A stretch of DNA of 64,000 bases from Podospora pseudoanserina (taxonomy: Eukaryota; Ascomycota; Sordariomycetes; Sordariales; Podosporaceae): assembly GCF_035222485.1 (NCBI RefSeq), contig NW_026946672.1, positions 868,001-932,000 on the forward strand. The letters run 5' to 3'. Shown in pieces: positions 46,567-57,303 of the stretch (position 1 is its first letter; the number at the start of each line of letters is the position of its first letter). A model generated the notes under the pieces. The model made no database searches and was not told the DNA's origin. It saw only the letters and a program-made list of their open reading frames with translations. Position numbers and translations under genes: made by a program.

Positions 46567-47712
46567 TCAGGCTACCTTCTTCCTCCTGCCGGCTCTCTTC
46601 TTCTTCTCGGGTGCCTCGTCCTCGCTTTCCGTCTCGGCTGCGCTCTTGGATTTGCTAGGACCTCCCTTTTTCTCTTCTGTCGTCTCAACCCTACTAACGA
46701 TTTCTCTCAGAAAGTCCCATTGCTCGTCCGCCTCGACGACTTGCTTCAGCATTTGTGCTGATACTCGCTTCGAGTTCTTCTCCCGGGCTAGATCCGCGCT
46801 CTTAGTCACCATTTGCACCATAAAAAGCTCCAAAGCTTTCCCCACCGCGATAGGCGTCTGCTGTGCCACCTTGCCTACTTCTTCGTCAGCCTGCATGATG
46901 CGCTTGATCCGCGCTGTTGGGAACTTTGTCTTGACTGGGGAGGGCTCGATGGTGGGAGGTGGGGGTCGGGCAGCTGCCCCACGTTTGGGAGGCATCGTGC
47001 TTGCGGGGTTGCCGGAGTTGATGTTGTTGCTGTTGTGGTTCGCGTCGTGAGATCCCGGTGGGCTGACTGTGCCGTCTAGACCGTGGGGAAAGCCAGCAGG
47101 TTGAGTTGTGAACGCGCCGGACGTGTAATGCTGCGCGTGAAGTGGTGTCTGTTGCTGCTGTTGCTGATGAATCGGCTTTTGTGGACGGTACTGATAATTG
47201 TCTGCGCCGTACCACGATCGGTTTTGGTATGATTGCGGCGAAGGAGCTGTGTAACTGGACGCCGAAGCGGGTTGCGACGCGGGAGCAGCAGACTGGGGGA
47301 TATAAGTTGAGTAAGTCTGCGACTGCGGTGGGTATGCGGCTCCGCTAAAGCTGGTGTTTAGGGGCGGCTGATTGGTGATGTCGCTGAGGTTCTTGGATGG
47401 TCGTACGGTTTGCGCCAAGGCCTGAGGCGGTGTCGCGAGCTGTGGTTGCTGATGTGGCGATTGTGGTTGTGGTTGTGGTTGATGAAGTTGGTAATGGTGA
47501 GAGCTTTGGTTTGCTGCTGGCTGGCCTGAAAAATATGTACTTGAAGGCGGAAGCTTGTGTGGCCGTTGCGGAGAAAACTGCGACGGGGGTTGTGATTGTG
47601 ATAACGGCGGCCAGTGCTGGGTTTGTGCTTGTTCCGCTGGCGGAGTGGGGCCCGATGAATAGAAGGAAGAGAGATCCGGACTCCGGGGAGCATAAGTGTC
47701 CTCGCCAGACAT
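46567..47712 (-). CDS. BUR6: NC2 alpha / Dr1-associated corepressor with histone fold
   Basis: This single-exon gene encodes 381 residues. The last 142 residues contain an H2A-like histone fold ([20 protein letters not shown], then [17 protein letters not shown] and [15 protein letters not shown]) that matches NC2 alpha (yeast Bur6, human DRAP1). With NC2 beta this protein clamps TBP on promoter DNA and blocks TFIIA/TFIIB. A basic/acidic tail ([12 protein letters not shown]) follows. The first ~240 residues are Gln/Pro/Ser/Tyr-rich and disordered, with no match to the yeast protein. An internal ATG at 46995 ([14 protein letters not shown]) would start the compact form. The open frame across the N-terminus, without stops or intron signals, favours the long form. 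CHRAC/Pol-epsilon-type histone folds are alternatives but fit less well. Confidence 0.85.
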   Translation of the reverse strand: MSGEDTYAPRSPDLSSFYSSGPTPPAEQAQTQHWPPLSQSQPPSQFSPQRPHKLPPSSTYFSGQPAANQSSHHYQLHQPQPQPQSPHQQPQLATPPQALAQTVRPSKNLSDITNQPPLNTSFSGAAYPPQSQTYSTYIPQSAAPASQPASASSYTAPSPQSYQNRSWYGADNYQYRPQKPIHQQQQQQTPLHAQHYTSGAFTTQPAGFPHGLDGTVSPPGSHDANHNSNNINSGNPASTMPPKRGAAARPPPPTIEPSPVKTKFPTARIKRIMQADEEVGKVAQQTPIAVGKALELFMVQMVTKSADLAREKNSKRVSAQMLKQVVEADEQWDFLREIVSRVETTEEKKGGPSKSKSAAETESEDEAPEKKKRAGRRKKVA

Positions 47713-49036
47713 TGTAGTAGGTAATGACAATAGAAAAATGTCTACCGGATGCCAGTGACTGGCGACACAATTTATGATAGGCCTGAGGCTGCCGCCCTTG
47801 CTGAGAATGGCGTCTCTTGGAATCGCTTCCGTGGACCGAGACAAGCTGGGTTTAGTGGGGTGGTAGGAGGTGGGATGCTACAAGTATTTGGGTTAATCGC
47901 TGTTCGAACAGGCCCGAGCTGTGGAAGCTGTGGCTGGACAAAGAGAGCTTCCCGTGCAGGGCGGGGCAATGGAGGGGTAGGATGGCGGGGCTAATGCAAG
48001 CTGTGCCTGCGTGAGGTGGACAGGTTGGAGACTTTTTTTATGTTGCATGCAGAGAATACCATGTGTCTGCCTTCAACAAGGCAGAAGCGGCCCAGGTTGA
48101 CAGCTGGTGATATACCATAGGCAGGTATATGCTGGGGGTTGAACCAGATGAAGGAAGGTACAAGAAGAACGGAGCTAGCCCGTAGCTGACTTACATGAAC
48201 TTGGAGGAGAGGTCCGGAATGAAATATGAATCCCCTCGGGTCGACTTCAGATCAGGCTCTACCGCCGAGCCAGGCCGTCCTTGGAGGGGGGATCACCAGC
48301 GCGTTTATATGCATCCTGTCGCGCTTTCACGCCGCTTCTGCCCCACGGTCAGCAAATCACCAGGCGTGAGCTCTAACCCTATTAGGCTTAGCCCAAGCAC
48401 AGCCCCAAGTCCATTTTTCCGAACATGCAGATCTTCGGTTTGCCCTGCATCACCGCTTGAGAATCTGCCATGCTCCCCTGGATCGTCGATCATGGGAGCC
48501 TCTGTTTCTGAGCAAGTGGCTGCTGTGGTCCGTCAGGAAGAAGAAGTCTTGCCATATATTCTTCTGAAACGAGGTGAGCCCTCTTTGCTCGACATTCCAG
48601 GTGCTCGACGACATCAGCGACTACCTTTCGGGTTTATCCAGCCACTCACTCATCCCACCTTGCGTCCAACAACAAGGTAGGTTTCAGGTCCAGGTGGGGC
48701 AGGTATCAGAACGGCGTTTCTGAATTCGTTTTCATTTCTCGGTTGACGTCTCTTTGATGCTCCGTCCAACTTTTGACTCAAACGGCCAGTTGCCATTACG
48801 ACGCCAGCTTCTTGAAAGGTTAGTTATCTCTCCTCACCTTGTTCACACCTAGTCCCGGCGTTCATGATGACCATCAATGAGCAAACACAATAGCCAAAGA
48901 CGTTGAACGGGGCATCGAAGAAACCGAGTCTCTGGCTCTGGGGTCATCGCTGCTCAAGTCCATGATGGCCCAAAATAACTTGATCTAATCTGACAGAACG
49001 TCCGCTCTAGCAACTGTTACAGCAACTGCTGCCTCC
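47713..49036. other. Upstream region of NC2 alpha
   Basis: It also holds the 3' end of the hydrolase gene. A 161-codon plus-strand frame at 48195-48680 has no recognisable domain; I do not call it a gene. Nothing else is seen. Confidence 0.4.
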
Positions 49037-50418
49037 TCAAGGAATACACTGTCTAATCTCCTTGCTTATAGTTCTCAGTCCACCAAGTCGCTCATTTATA
49101 TTGCTCGAAAGGAATAATGAGGCAACGGGCCAGGCGTGAATGCCGCCGACAGCAGCTTCGCTCTTGACAACGACCGTCTCCTGCACGGTACCGATGAAGT
49201 CTTCGATTTCCGAGGCAAACACCTCCTCGGTGCCATACGTTATATAAATCCCCTTTGACGGGGAAGACCGCTTCCACAAACTCATGTCTTTGCAGCACCC
49301 CGGCGATACCAACGGCTCTTTCTCTGGCATTTTCCCGCCTGCAAACTGCATTCCGTACTGATGCAGTTGTTTCACGTCAAGATAGTCGCTGACGGTATTC
49401 CGGTGCCGTGTGGAAACGAGCGTCACCCACGGCGAAATGAGGACGGCCAAGGCAGGCACCGGGAGTCGACGCCCATACCCGATGCCGTTTGCCTCTTGGC
49501 TACCTAGATGCAGCAGCAAACTGAGGATCAGAGTCGCACCTGCAGAATCACCACTGACACAGACGAGTGAGGGATCTTGCACCACCTTCAGCACATGCTC
49601 GTAGCCCCGTACAGCCTCGTTGAGCTGGGTTGGAAATGCAGCGTCTGGCACTAGTGTGTACTCCAACGCAAATATGGCCGGGTTACTGTAGCCCAGAGCC
49701 TCCAGCTCCGATAACCAGGTCAGGAGAAATTCAAGATAGAAGTACGACGACCCCATCGAAAATCCACCACCTAACGACATCAGTATGGTGTATCATCGAC
49801 GAGTTTCACCATCATTGGGCCCTTACCATGAGCGTAGAATAGCACAAAGTCGGGCTTCTCTTCCGGATTTTTGATCAGCCAGATGCCATGGAAGGACTCC
49901 TTCTTCACAGTCAGCCAGCCGTACAGGTAACCTAACATCTAGCCCGCAAGCTACTAACCTCGCGATGTTCCCTCCACGGAACAGGACACCTAAAATAGCC
50001 ATGTCGCAACAGCCGGAACTGCATAAACGGAAGCGCAACCTCCTTGGAGAAGAAGACCCTACCGATTTTTGCAGGGACATGTTCGAATGCGTACCGGACA
50101 CAGCGAATCACAAAATCCTCAAACGATGAGGCCTTCTGGACGAACAGAGACTGATTTTCAGGAGGTAAAAAGTATCTTTCTCTCATAAGCCCAACAGGTA
50201 GCTTCACCGCTTGTTCTATTCAGCAAATTACCTTGAAGTGAGAATTCGGCCAACTTACAAAAGAACGGCAGTGCTTGAAGCACGCACCAGACTGTCTCGA
50301 AGAATCCAACGTGCCATATCAGCTGGGGAGCCAAGAACACGCAAAAGACCAAGCAGTCTAAATATGAGACTGGTCCGAGGAGCAGCATCAAATCATGGCT
50401 TTCTGGACCGCGCGCCAT
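49037..50418 (-). CDS. Alpha/beta hydrolase of the HSL (HGGGF) class
   Basis: Exons in transcription order are 50259-50418, 49959-50209, 49827-49902 and 49037-49770, giving 406 residues. The fold is that of lipase/esterases related to hormone-sensitive lipase, with the oxyanion motif HGGGF at 162-166, the nucleophile Ser238 in GDSAGA, and a likely catalytic His374 (GGIHAW). An N-terminal hydrophobic stretch (LMLLLGPVSYLDCLVFCVFL) suggests membrane anchoring, as in fungal steryl-acetate-type hydrolases. The middle segment LPFMQFRLLRHGYFRCPVPW is typical of this fungal subfamily. The third exon has a tandem acceptor: it may start at 49902 (AAG) or 49899 (GAG), adding or dropping one Lys. The substrate is unknown. 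Confidence 0.87.
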
Positions 50419-50804
50419 GTTTTATGGGGATCTTGCTCAGGGGTTCGCTGCATTCCGGAAGGTCTGGTAGACAGTGAACTGAGTGGCACTCCCCTGTCGA
50501 GCAACCCCGCGGCGGTGACGTCGGAGGTGAATAGTCCGCAGCATCCACTGCTTGGCGACGGTTGAACGTTGAAGAGGTTTCGTATGGTAGTGGCGTGTAG
50601 TTTGTTGAGAGGGCATTGAAGCTCACGAGAGTTATCAAGTTGGTTTAGTTTTCCAGCCAGTCATAATGAACGCATTCGTATAGAAAACAAGCCACCATCA
50701 CTGTGTTACCACAGCTCAATAGTTCCGTACCTGCATATGGCTTATCACCGACCAGCGGTATGAAAGAGGAACCATTTTAGTTTCTACCCATTCACCCAAC
50801 CTTA
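50419..50804. other. Short intergenic region hydrolase / xylulokinase
   Basis: It contains the hydrolase promoter and the xylulokinase 3' UTR. No other feature is seen. Confidence 0.5.
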
Positions 50805-52623
50805 CTACGTATTCTTCGCAACTTTCAGAATCTCCTCCTCCATCTTCTCAAAAGCTCCCAACACATTCCCATACTTTTCAAACACCCCCTTTTTGTAACC
50901 CTCATCCACCCTCTGAATCGCCCCCTCCTCCTTCCACCTCTTCCCAATCAACTCATCAAACGCCTCCCCATCCCCCCTCTCAAACGCCCAAACAGCCTTA
51001 TACGCACCCCCCAACGCGCACGCATTCCCCGACATCCAACTTGTAAACCCCATCCGCTCCCCAGCACATCCCCAGCACCCGCGTAATAGCAGGGTTCAAA
51101 CTCCCCCCTCCAACCAAATAAACCCTCCCTGGCTGCGCCGGCAACCCCTCCCTCGGCGCCGTCACCAACTTCTGACTCCTCAACCTCATGCTCAAAGCCT
51201 GACTCTCAATAATCGCCCTCGCGTCCGTCTCCTTGGCCCAGGGCTCCTTCACCTCCTCCAACCCCTCCCCCGAGTTGGCGTCACATGTGTACCTCCACGT
51301 ACCAGCCTTGATGTTCGGTACAATCTCGGGCAGGTAAAAGTACAACCCCAGCTTTGCCCTATCCCCCTCCTTTCGCACATCCAACGGCGCTGTCTCGAGC
51401 GCGTGCTTGTTAAAGTTCTCCCAGACATCTCCAGACTCAGAACTAGGTAGTACGTCACGCACTTTTTCTCTAGCCAAACCCCCATTCTTGTAGCACAACA
51501 TAAACATGTACTGCCCCGGCGTGGTCGGGTGATTAAAAAAGTGATAGCTCGGATCCGGCTTGTAAACCGGCGTGCTCATCAAGAATGTCGTGCTAGTCCC
51601 CAGACTGACAATCGCATCCAGCGGCCTCAACGGCAAGGCCAGAATCGTGGCGGGGTTGTCACCCGTAAAAGGGGCCACCCCGCAGTCGGGGGAGAAGTTG
51701 TACTTGTTTACGAAATAAGAGGACACATTGCCCATGCTGCCGCCGCCGTCTTGTCTTACCTCGCCGAGTTTAGCTCTGAGGTCATCGGGCGAGCCACCCG
51801 AGGCGAGGTCGAGAAGGGGGGATGACCAGGTGTTGGAGGGGATGTCCCAGAGGTTCATCCCGCAGACGTCGGAGATGTCCATGGGCGCGATGGAGCCGAG
51901 GAAGAGGGAGGCGAGGAAGGAGGAGACGAGGGAGATGCGGGAGGTGGAGGTGTACATTTGGGGGAGCTTGTGGCGGAGGCGCATGATTTGGGTGCCGGTG
52001 AAGCGCTGTTTACATATATCACCATTAGTTAGATGTAAGAAAAGGGATTGGAGGGGGTGAACAAACATGATGCGCCGCGCTCCCCGTGGCCTGAGCCAAC
52101 CTCTCTGCCGTCCCCATTGTCTCCTCAAACTTGTCGCACTCATGCTGGGTGCTGTGATCTTGCCAGTTGGGGGCGAAGGGGTGTGAGAAGGCTCCCGCGA
52201 GTTGGTCAACGAGGGACTTGTCCGCGGTTAAACCGCCGAGGAGCTGCTCGGCTTCATGGCTCCAGTAGACGCTACCGTGTTGTTGGCAGGAGCCGCTGAT
52301 GCCCTTGATGCAGTTCAGGGGTGTGTTTTGCTCTTGGAGACGCTGGAGGACAAGGTCGAGGGACTCGAGCCAGAGGGCTACGGGGGCAAAGACCTCGCCT
52401 TCTTGTTCGTTGACGAGGACGCCCTTTTTGATCTTGTATTTGGCGCCAAAGTCCTGGTCGAAGTCGACTTTGGCGGAGGAGACGATGGAGAGGTCGGATT
52501 GGATGACGATGGCTTTGGGAGGTTAGTTTTGGCCAGAGAAGAGGTCCTGGAAAGTTTGGGTGTACCTTTGAGCTGTTGGGTTGAGAGGTCAAACCCCAGG
52601 TAAAGGGGTCCGTTGTCGGTCAT
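50805..52623 (-). CDS. XKS1: D-xylulokinase with an apparent frame break near the C-terminus
   Basis: Xylulokinase phosphorylates D-xylulose to feed the pentose phosphate pathway, the last step of xylose and arabinose use. Exons in transcription order are 52566-52623, 52067-52512 and 50805-52005. FGGY-family marks are LYLGFDLSTQQLK at the start, the GISGSCQQHGSVYW segment, VAPFTGDNPATILAL, SLGTSTTFL, and VYLVGGGSLNPAI near the end. The protein would be about 575 residues, as usual. Around 51027-51079 the frame changes. Upstream reads ...DGVYKLDVG, while the conserved GNACALGGAYKAVW and the remaining ~75 residues lie in another frame. No intron of plausible size fits. Three G-runs there are each shorter than the family sequence needs, so either the assembly lost bases or the gene is damaged. 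Confidence 0.9.
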
Positions 52624-53607
52624 GGTGTAAGTCGTCAAGCTCTATGTTCAACACCGCGGGGTAATTTGGACGCAGTTCACACGATAATCACCCAATGTCT
52701 CTGAGAAACTAACAGCAGTAGGAGGAGAGAGGAAAACAACTGATCATGATTCTTTTATTTCTTCCCGGCAAAACAGATCGACGTGGGGCATGGTCGTCAT
52801 GAGTGGTAGCTGATCTCGCGGGGAGCTTTTCCCCCCAGAGCTTCCCTCGCGCCTGTAGCGGATGGCGGGGCAGCGCATCATGGGAACAGGCGGCAGCCTC
52901 GTCTGATGGGGGAATTTAGCCTGATATCAGAGCTAGCGCGGCCGACCAATGCCAGCTCGCCGTTTTGGAGCTCTTGCTTTTTTGTTGTCGGGGAGGGCCT
53001 GTCCAAGCTGTCAAGTGGAGTGCTTGTTGAAGAGTGGAGGTGGGAGCAACTTCATTGCACAGAGGAGCAGGAAGTTTTTTTGGAAGGAGACGAGTGAGAG
53101 CAAACTCTTCGTCGTAGATAGAGAAAATTCTGTCTGATAAAAGAAACTCCCGTCTGAGATAAAGAAACTTCCGTCTGATAGAGGAAGTTCAGTCTGACTC
53201 CAAGTTTGGAAGTGCTCGGCATAAGAGGATTTAACAACACACTTCCAACCCCAACCCTCACTTTCACAACTCCCGGCCGGCAGACCCCAGCCTGTCAGGG
53301 CCTCAGCCCCTGCAAGTGCAATGCTCCAGGCTGTTCTGTTTCCCTGCCCAGCGCCAGTGACGAAAGCCAACCTGGCAAGTGTCGAACCCGCCTCGCCCTT
53401 TTTTTTCACGACATGGTAGACAAGTCTGAGCCTGCCAATTCACTGTTGACGGAATTGGGACCAAGCGAGTGAGAAGCCACGAGACGATACAGTATACCCA
53501 ACAAAGACGCGCCAGCCACGTTTCCTCGAATTCATTTTCGAGTGCCATCACTGGACGCCATGGATAAGCGAGCTTCCGGCGCATCGACCACTTGAAGGAA
53601 GCCCAGT
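52624..53607. other. Divergent intergenic region xylulokinase / SLP1
   Basis: Both promoters lie here. The part at 53111-53200 carries a short repeat array with GATA motifs, listed separately. No coding frame is supported. Confidence 0.5.
53111..53200. promoter_or_regulatory. Array of GATA motifs in a ~20 bp tandem repeat
   Basis: Four copies of a ~20 base unit with core GTCTGA begin at 53132, 53152, 53173 and 53192. GATA motifs of the fungal consensus HGATAR sit at 53117-53120, 53136-53139, 53158-53161 and 53177-53180, spaced 19, 22 and 19 bases, close to two helical turns. GATA factors of the NIT2/AreA or white-collar type are possible ligands. The array lies 430 bases before the SLP1 start and 490 bases before the xylulokinase start. 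Confidence 0.55.
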
Positions 53608-56600
53608 ATGCGATCTTCACCAACACCTTGGAGAATTTCACCTGCACTGGGACTAGTGTTGCTGGGACTCTACGCAACAGCTGTTGTCTCCAGTGGATCT
53701 ATTTCCGAAACGCCAGCCGTAACGGCCCCATCCGTAACGACGACGGCGATAGTCACGACACCCACGGCGCCCGCGACGGCAGCTCTATCTGTCACTTCCC
53801 CCGGAGTCTGCGAATTCAAGACTATCAACTACATCACACATACCCTCCCGCAACAATGCTTGCGCTCAGCATGGACGAGCCCAAAACCGGCCGCTACAGC
53901 CGTCGTCGAAAGCACAGCTGCCGAAACGGTCACTGTCAGTATCACATCAGTTGTCGATAATGCGACACAGCAAGAGCAGGCAGCCGTTACCGAACAAAAG
54001 GAGGAAGAGGAATCGGTGGCCTTCATGTCATTTGAAGAGTGGAAAGAGATGATGCTGCGCAAGTCAGGCCAGGATCCCGCCAACATCAAGAAGGCACAAA
54101 AACAACACCACGGAGATCACCACAAGCCCGACCGTGAACCGGGACTCAACAACGACAACATGGATAGTTTGGGCAACGATGGGGAAATACTGGACTTTGA
54201 CGCCCTCACGGAGAAAGTCACCGAGATCACGTCCTCCTCTTCTGGGGATGCTGTGGCTGAAGCCAGCAAAGAGGTACAGGAAGAACAAATCCTCTATGAC
54301 GATAACAAAACACCATACTACCGGAGTAAGGACGCTGGAAAGACATGCAAGGAGAGGTTCTCGTTCTCATCATTCGATGCGGGTGCTACTATCCTCAAAA
54401 CAAGCCCTGGTGCTAAGAACGCTAAGGCCATCCTGGTGGAAAACAAGGACACATATATGCTACTCGAGTGCCATCGGAAAAACAAGTTTGTCATTGTCGA
54501 GCTGAGTGATGATATCCTTGTTGACACAGTCGTCTTGGCGAATTTTGAGTTCTTTTCCAGCATGATTCGAAAGTTCCGGGTCAGCGCCAGTGATCGATAC
54601 CCCGTGAAGTTGGACAAGTGGGTGGACTTGGGCACCTTTGAGGCTCGAAATGCTCGAGATATTCAGCCTTTTCTGGTTGAGCATCCTCAGATCTACACCA
54701 AGTACATCCGTATCGAGTTTCTGAGCCACTATGGAAACGAGTATTATTGCCCAGTCTCACTGCTACGTGTTCATGGAACGAGGATGTTGGATAGTTGGAA
54801 AGAGCCCAGAGAGGATGATGAGCCGGAGCAGATCGAAGGGTCTCCTACTCAGGAGGTTGTTCCCGAGATCCAAGAGCCCCCTTTAGAGCCGGCTTCGGTC
54901 ATGGAGAGTGAGCAGGCCAACGATACAAAGGAGGCTTCTCCAGATACAATAGCCATTGATACAGGCTCGTCTCCCTGGCAACCATACGACAGCCACTTTG
55001 TGCTTGAGACCTGCGCAATGCGTTCGACTACGACAAGTGATCCGACACCTGCTTCGGGACCAGACGGTGCTGAAAAACACAACAACTCAACTCCCAAAGC
55101 TGACGCCGGGGCCGAAAAGGCAGTACCAGCAGACAAGGCCAAGGAGACACCAAAGGCCGAAAAGATCTTCCCCTCTCCGGTGACAGGAGACACGGCCACT
55201 GGTCAAGGCCAACCAAACGCTGCACCCCCAGCATCCAACCCTCCACCTCAGCCAGATAGCGGTGACAATGCCAACACGGGAAACCACCAGGATAACCAAA
55301 AGAAGCCGCCAAACCGTGCCAGTGACACCTCCCCCGACACCACCCTATCTCAAGGCTCAGCAAAACCCCCAGGCAAAGAAGGCGAAAAACCCTCCAACGC
55401 AACCCGCAGCAAGACAACTCCCACCTCAGGGCATCCCTCCTCCTCCCCCACCGTCCAAGAATCATTCTTCAAACAAGTGAACAAGCGCCTCCAACACCTC
55501 GAATCCAACACCTCCCTCTCCCTCCAGTACATAGAAGAGCAATCCCGCTTCCTCCAAGAAGTCCTCCGCACCATGGAGCGCAAACAGCTCACCCGGGTGG
55601 ACTCCTTTCTTAACACCCTCAACCAAACCGTCTTTTCCGAGCTCCGCCACGTCAGGACCCAGTACGACCAAATGTGGCAGTCGACCGTCATCGCCCTGGA
55701 AACGCAGAGAGAACAATCCGACCGCCAAATCGTCGCCCTCACCACCCGCCTCAACGTCCTCGCCGATGAGGTGGTGTTTCAAAAGCGCATGGCGATCTTC
55801 CAGTCAGTGCTGATATTATCCTGTCTGGTTCTCGTTATCTTCACCAACCGCGGCGGTAGCGACTCATCCTTCCTGCCCCCATCGCTATCCCGTGACCCGT
55901 CCTCCGCGGCAGCGGCATATTACCGGCGATACGCAGCAGGGTTCATGTCCAACGGTGCCAGGTCCGAAACTGCCTCCCCACCACCTATCTCCCCCGTGCC
56001 GGGGAGTAGTCATTTTGATTCTATTCACCACAGGATGACCTTTTCCCCTTCACCACCATCCGCCTCGTCGTCGTCTGCTGCTACTCTTGCGGCGTCTGCG
56101 CTCCCGAGACAGATTTACTCCCCTACCGGCATTCATAAACGACCTGCTCCAGCTCATAGGGAGAAATCACTCCCAATGATCCCGCCTTTAACTCCAGAGT
56201 CGAGTCGGGAAGGGACACCAGCTATTCACATCTCTAATCACGGCTCTCCCCCTGATGACCAGGATGAGCTGGGTAGTAATAACAACAACAAGTTGCAGCC
56301 GCTGCTGGAGGGGATAAGGGAGGAGTCACCCTCTTCTTCACCGTCGCCCTCGCCGTCACCCGGAGAGACGGCCACGCAGCGGAGGAGGAGGCAGCAGCAG
56401 CTTCACCAGCCGTCTACCTCGTCGCTCTTGTCGCTGTCGTCGACGGACTACCATGAGGTCTCGTCCATCGAGACGAATGGGGAGGATGGTGGGAAGGAAA
56501 GGACGCCGTCGTCACCAGAGGTTGAAGGACAAGAATCGGAAGACGAAGAGGACGACCAAGAGAACGTGTCACAAGACAGGAGGGGGGCTAGGAAGCCGCT

Positions 56601-56628
56601 TCCTGCGTTGCCAGACGGTCCAAACTGA
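53608..56628 (+). CDS. SLP1: SUN-like ER membrane protein Slp1
   Basis: This single-exon gene encodes 1006 residues. Slp1 (SUCO/OPT family) is an ER protein with a SUN-like domain; in yeast it works with Emp65 to protect soluble proteins from ER degradation. A signal peptide is visible at about 1-30. The SUN-like domain spans roughly 240-400 (CKERFSFSSFDAGATIL, ELSDDILVDTVVLANFEFFS, YIRIEFLSHYGNEYYCPVSL). A disordered Pro/Thr/Lys-rich stretch follows to about 610. Then comes a predicted coiled coil (FFKQVNKRLQHLESNTSLSL to QIVALTTRLNVLADEV), directly followed by one membrane segment near 730-750 (FQSVLILSCLVLVIF). The C-terminal ~250 residues would face the cytosol and are Ser/Pro-rich. The size is typical for filamentous fungi. 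Confidence 0.93.
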   Translation: MRSSPTPWRISPALGLVLLGLYATAVVSSGSISETPAVTAPSVTTTAIVTTPTAPATAALSVTSPGVCEFKTINYITHTLPQQCLRSAWTSPKPAATAVVESTAAETVTVSITSVVDNATQQEQAAVTEQKEEEESVAFMSFEEWKEMMLRKSGQDPANIKKAQKQHHGDHHKPDREPGLNNDNMDSLGNDGEILDFDALTEKVTEITSSSSGDAVAEASKEVQEEQILYDDNKTPYYRSKDAGKTCKERFSFSSFDAGATILKTSPGAKNAKAILVENKDTYMLLECHRKNKFVIVELSDDILVDTVVLANFEFFSSMIRKFRVSASDRYPVKLDKWVDLGTFEARNARDIQPFLVEHPQIYTKYIRIEFLSHYGNEYYCPVSLLRVHGTRMLDSWKEPREDDEPEQIEGSPTQEVVPEIQEPPLEPASVMESEQANDTKEASPDTIAIDTGSSPWQPYDSHFVLETCAMRSTTTSDPTPASGPDGAEKHNNSTPKADAGAEKAVPADKAKETPKAEKIFPSPVTGDTATGQGQPNAAPPASNPPPQPDSGDNANTGNHQDNQKKPPNRASDTSPDTTLSQGSAKPPGKEGEKPSNATRSKTTPTSGHPSSSPTVQESFFKQVNKRLQHLESNTSLSLQYIEEQSRFLQEVLRTMERKQLTRVDSFLNTLNQTVFSELRHVRTQYDQMWQSTVIALETQREQSDRQIVALTTRLNVLADEVVFQKRMAIFQSVLILSCLVLVIFTNRGGSDSSFLPPSLSRDPSSAAAAYYRRYAAGFMSNGARSETASPPPISPVPGSSHFDSIHHRMTFSPSPPSASSSSAATLAASALPRQIYSPTGIHKRPAPAHREKSLPMIPPLTPESSREGTPAIHISNHGSPPDDQDELGSNNNNKLQPLLEGIREESPSSSPSPSPSPGETATQRRRRQQQLHQPSTSSLLSLSSTDYHEVSSIETNGEDGGKERTPSSPEVEGQESEDEEDDQENVSQDRRGARKPLPALPDGPN

Positions 56629-57303
56629 GCATGTACATAATAATGATTGTTACGAAAGTATTTTGTATCTAGCAGCATCGTAATTACCCGTGATATCCTT
56701 TCGCACAAGAAGCAAAAACAACTCTTTTCTGCGTGGTATGAACATTTCGTCACCTGGATTCCACCAAGACTCAAGCCCACCACGACATCCACAGCGATAG
56801 CCAAGACATGAACAGCAGGAATCACGTAATAGAGTAAAGCAACACTGTTTAAAATCTATATGAACTTGGGCACAGCACAGTTCGTTCTTGATTCCGCTGC
56901 CAAAAGAAACAACACGCTGTGGTATCGGACGATCGACCTTTCCTAGACCACCAAGGTTTCAAGAAACCCTCTGTGACTAGCCCAATCTTCCCGCTCAAAC
57001 CATCGCGATTGCCTGTAAGGATGCACCGCCTCTTCAGAGTGCCTATTACCCGTTCCCAGTTTCTCCTCCCAAGACACCACCCGCTAAAGATGATGACCGA
57101 TTACCAGATACTGATCCCATTTCCTCGCCTCAGATCATCATCAACTTTGATGATTTGTCAAAGATGGCAAAGCAAAGCGAACCAAAATAAGAAGCAACTT
57201 CATGACATCATCAAAATAAGATGATCAAAGGAAGGATATCCGAGTGTCGCCAATCTTCGGTGACTGAAAGGTTGGTAGGTAATGATGCCGAGTTGGTTCT
57301 TGA
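56629..57303. other. Convergent intergenic region SLP1 / Mei2-like
   Basis: It holds the 3' ends of both genes; no further gene or repeat is seen. Confidence 0.5.

Noticed and set aside
48195-48680. 161-codon plus-strand frame in the NC2-alpha upstream region
   Set aside because: No domain recognised. The product starting MGASVSEQ hints at a myristoylation site, but this is too weak to call a gene.
49959-50010. Very short introns (20-23 bases) in the hydrolase to restore the frame
   Set aside because: Below the workable intron size; a normal 56-59 base intron with a branch site explains the junction.
50950-51060. An intron in xylulokinase (donor GTTTAC, acceptor ATAAG) that would bypass the frame break
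   Set aside because: It would delete the conserved VYKLDVGGNACALGG segment and has no good branch site; shortened G-runs explain the data better.
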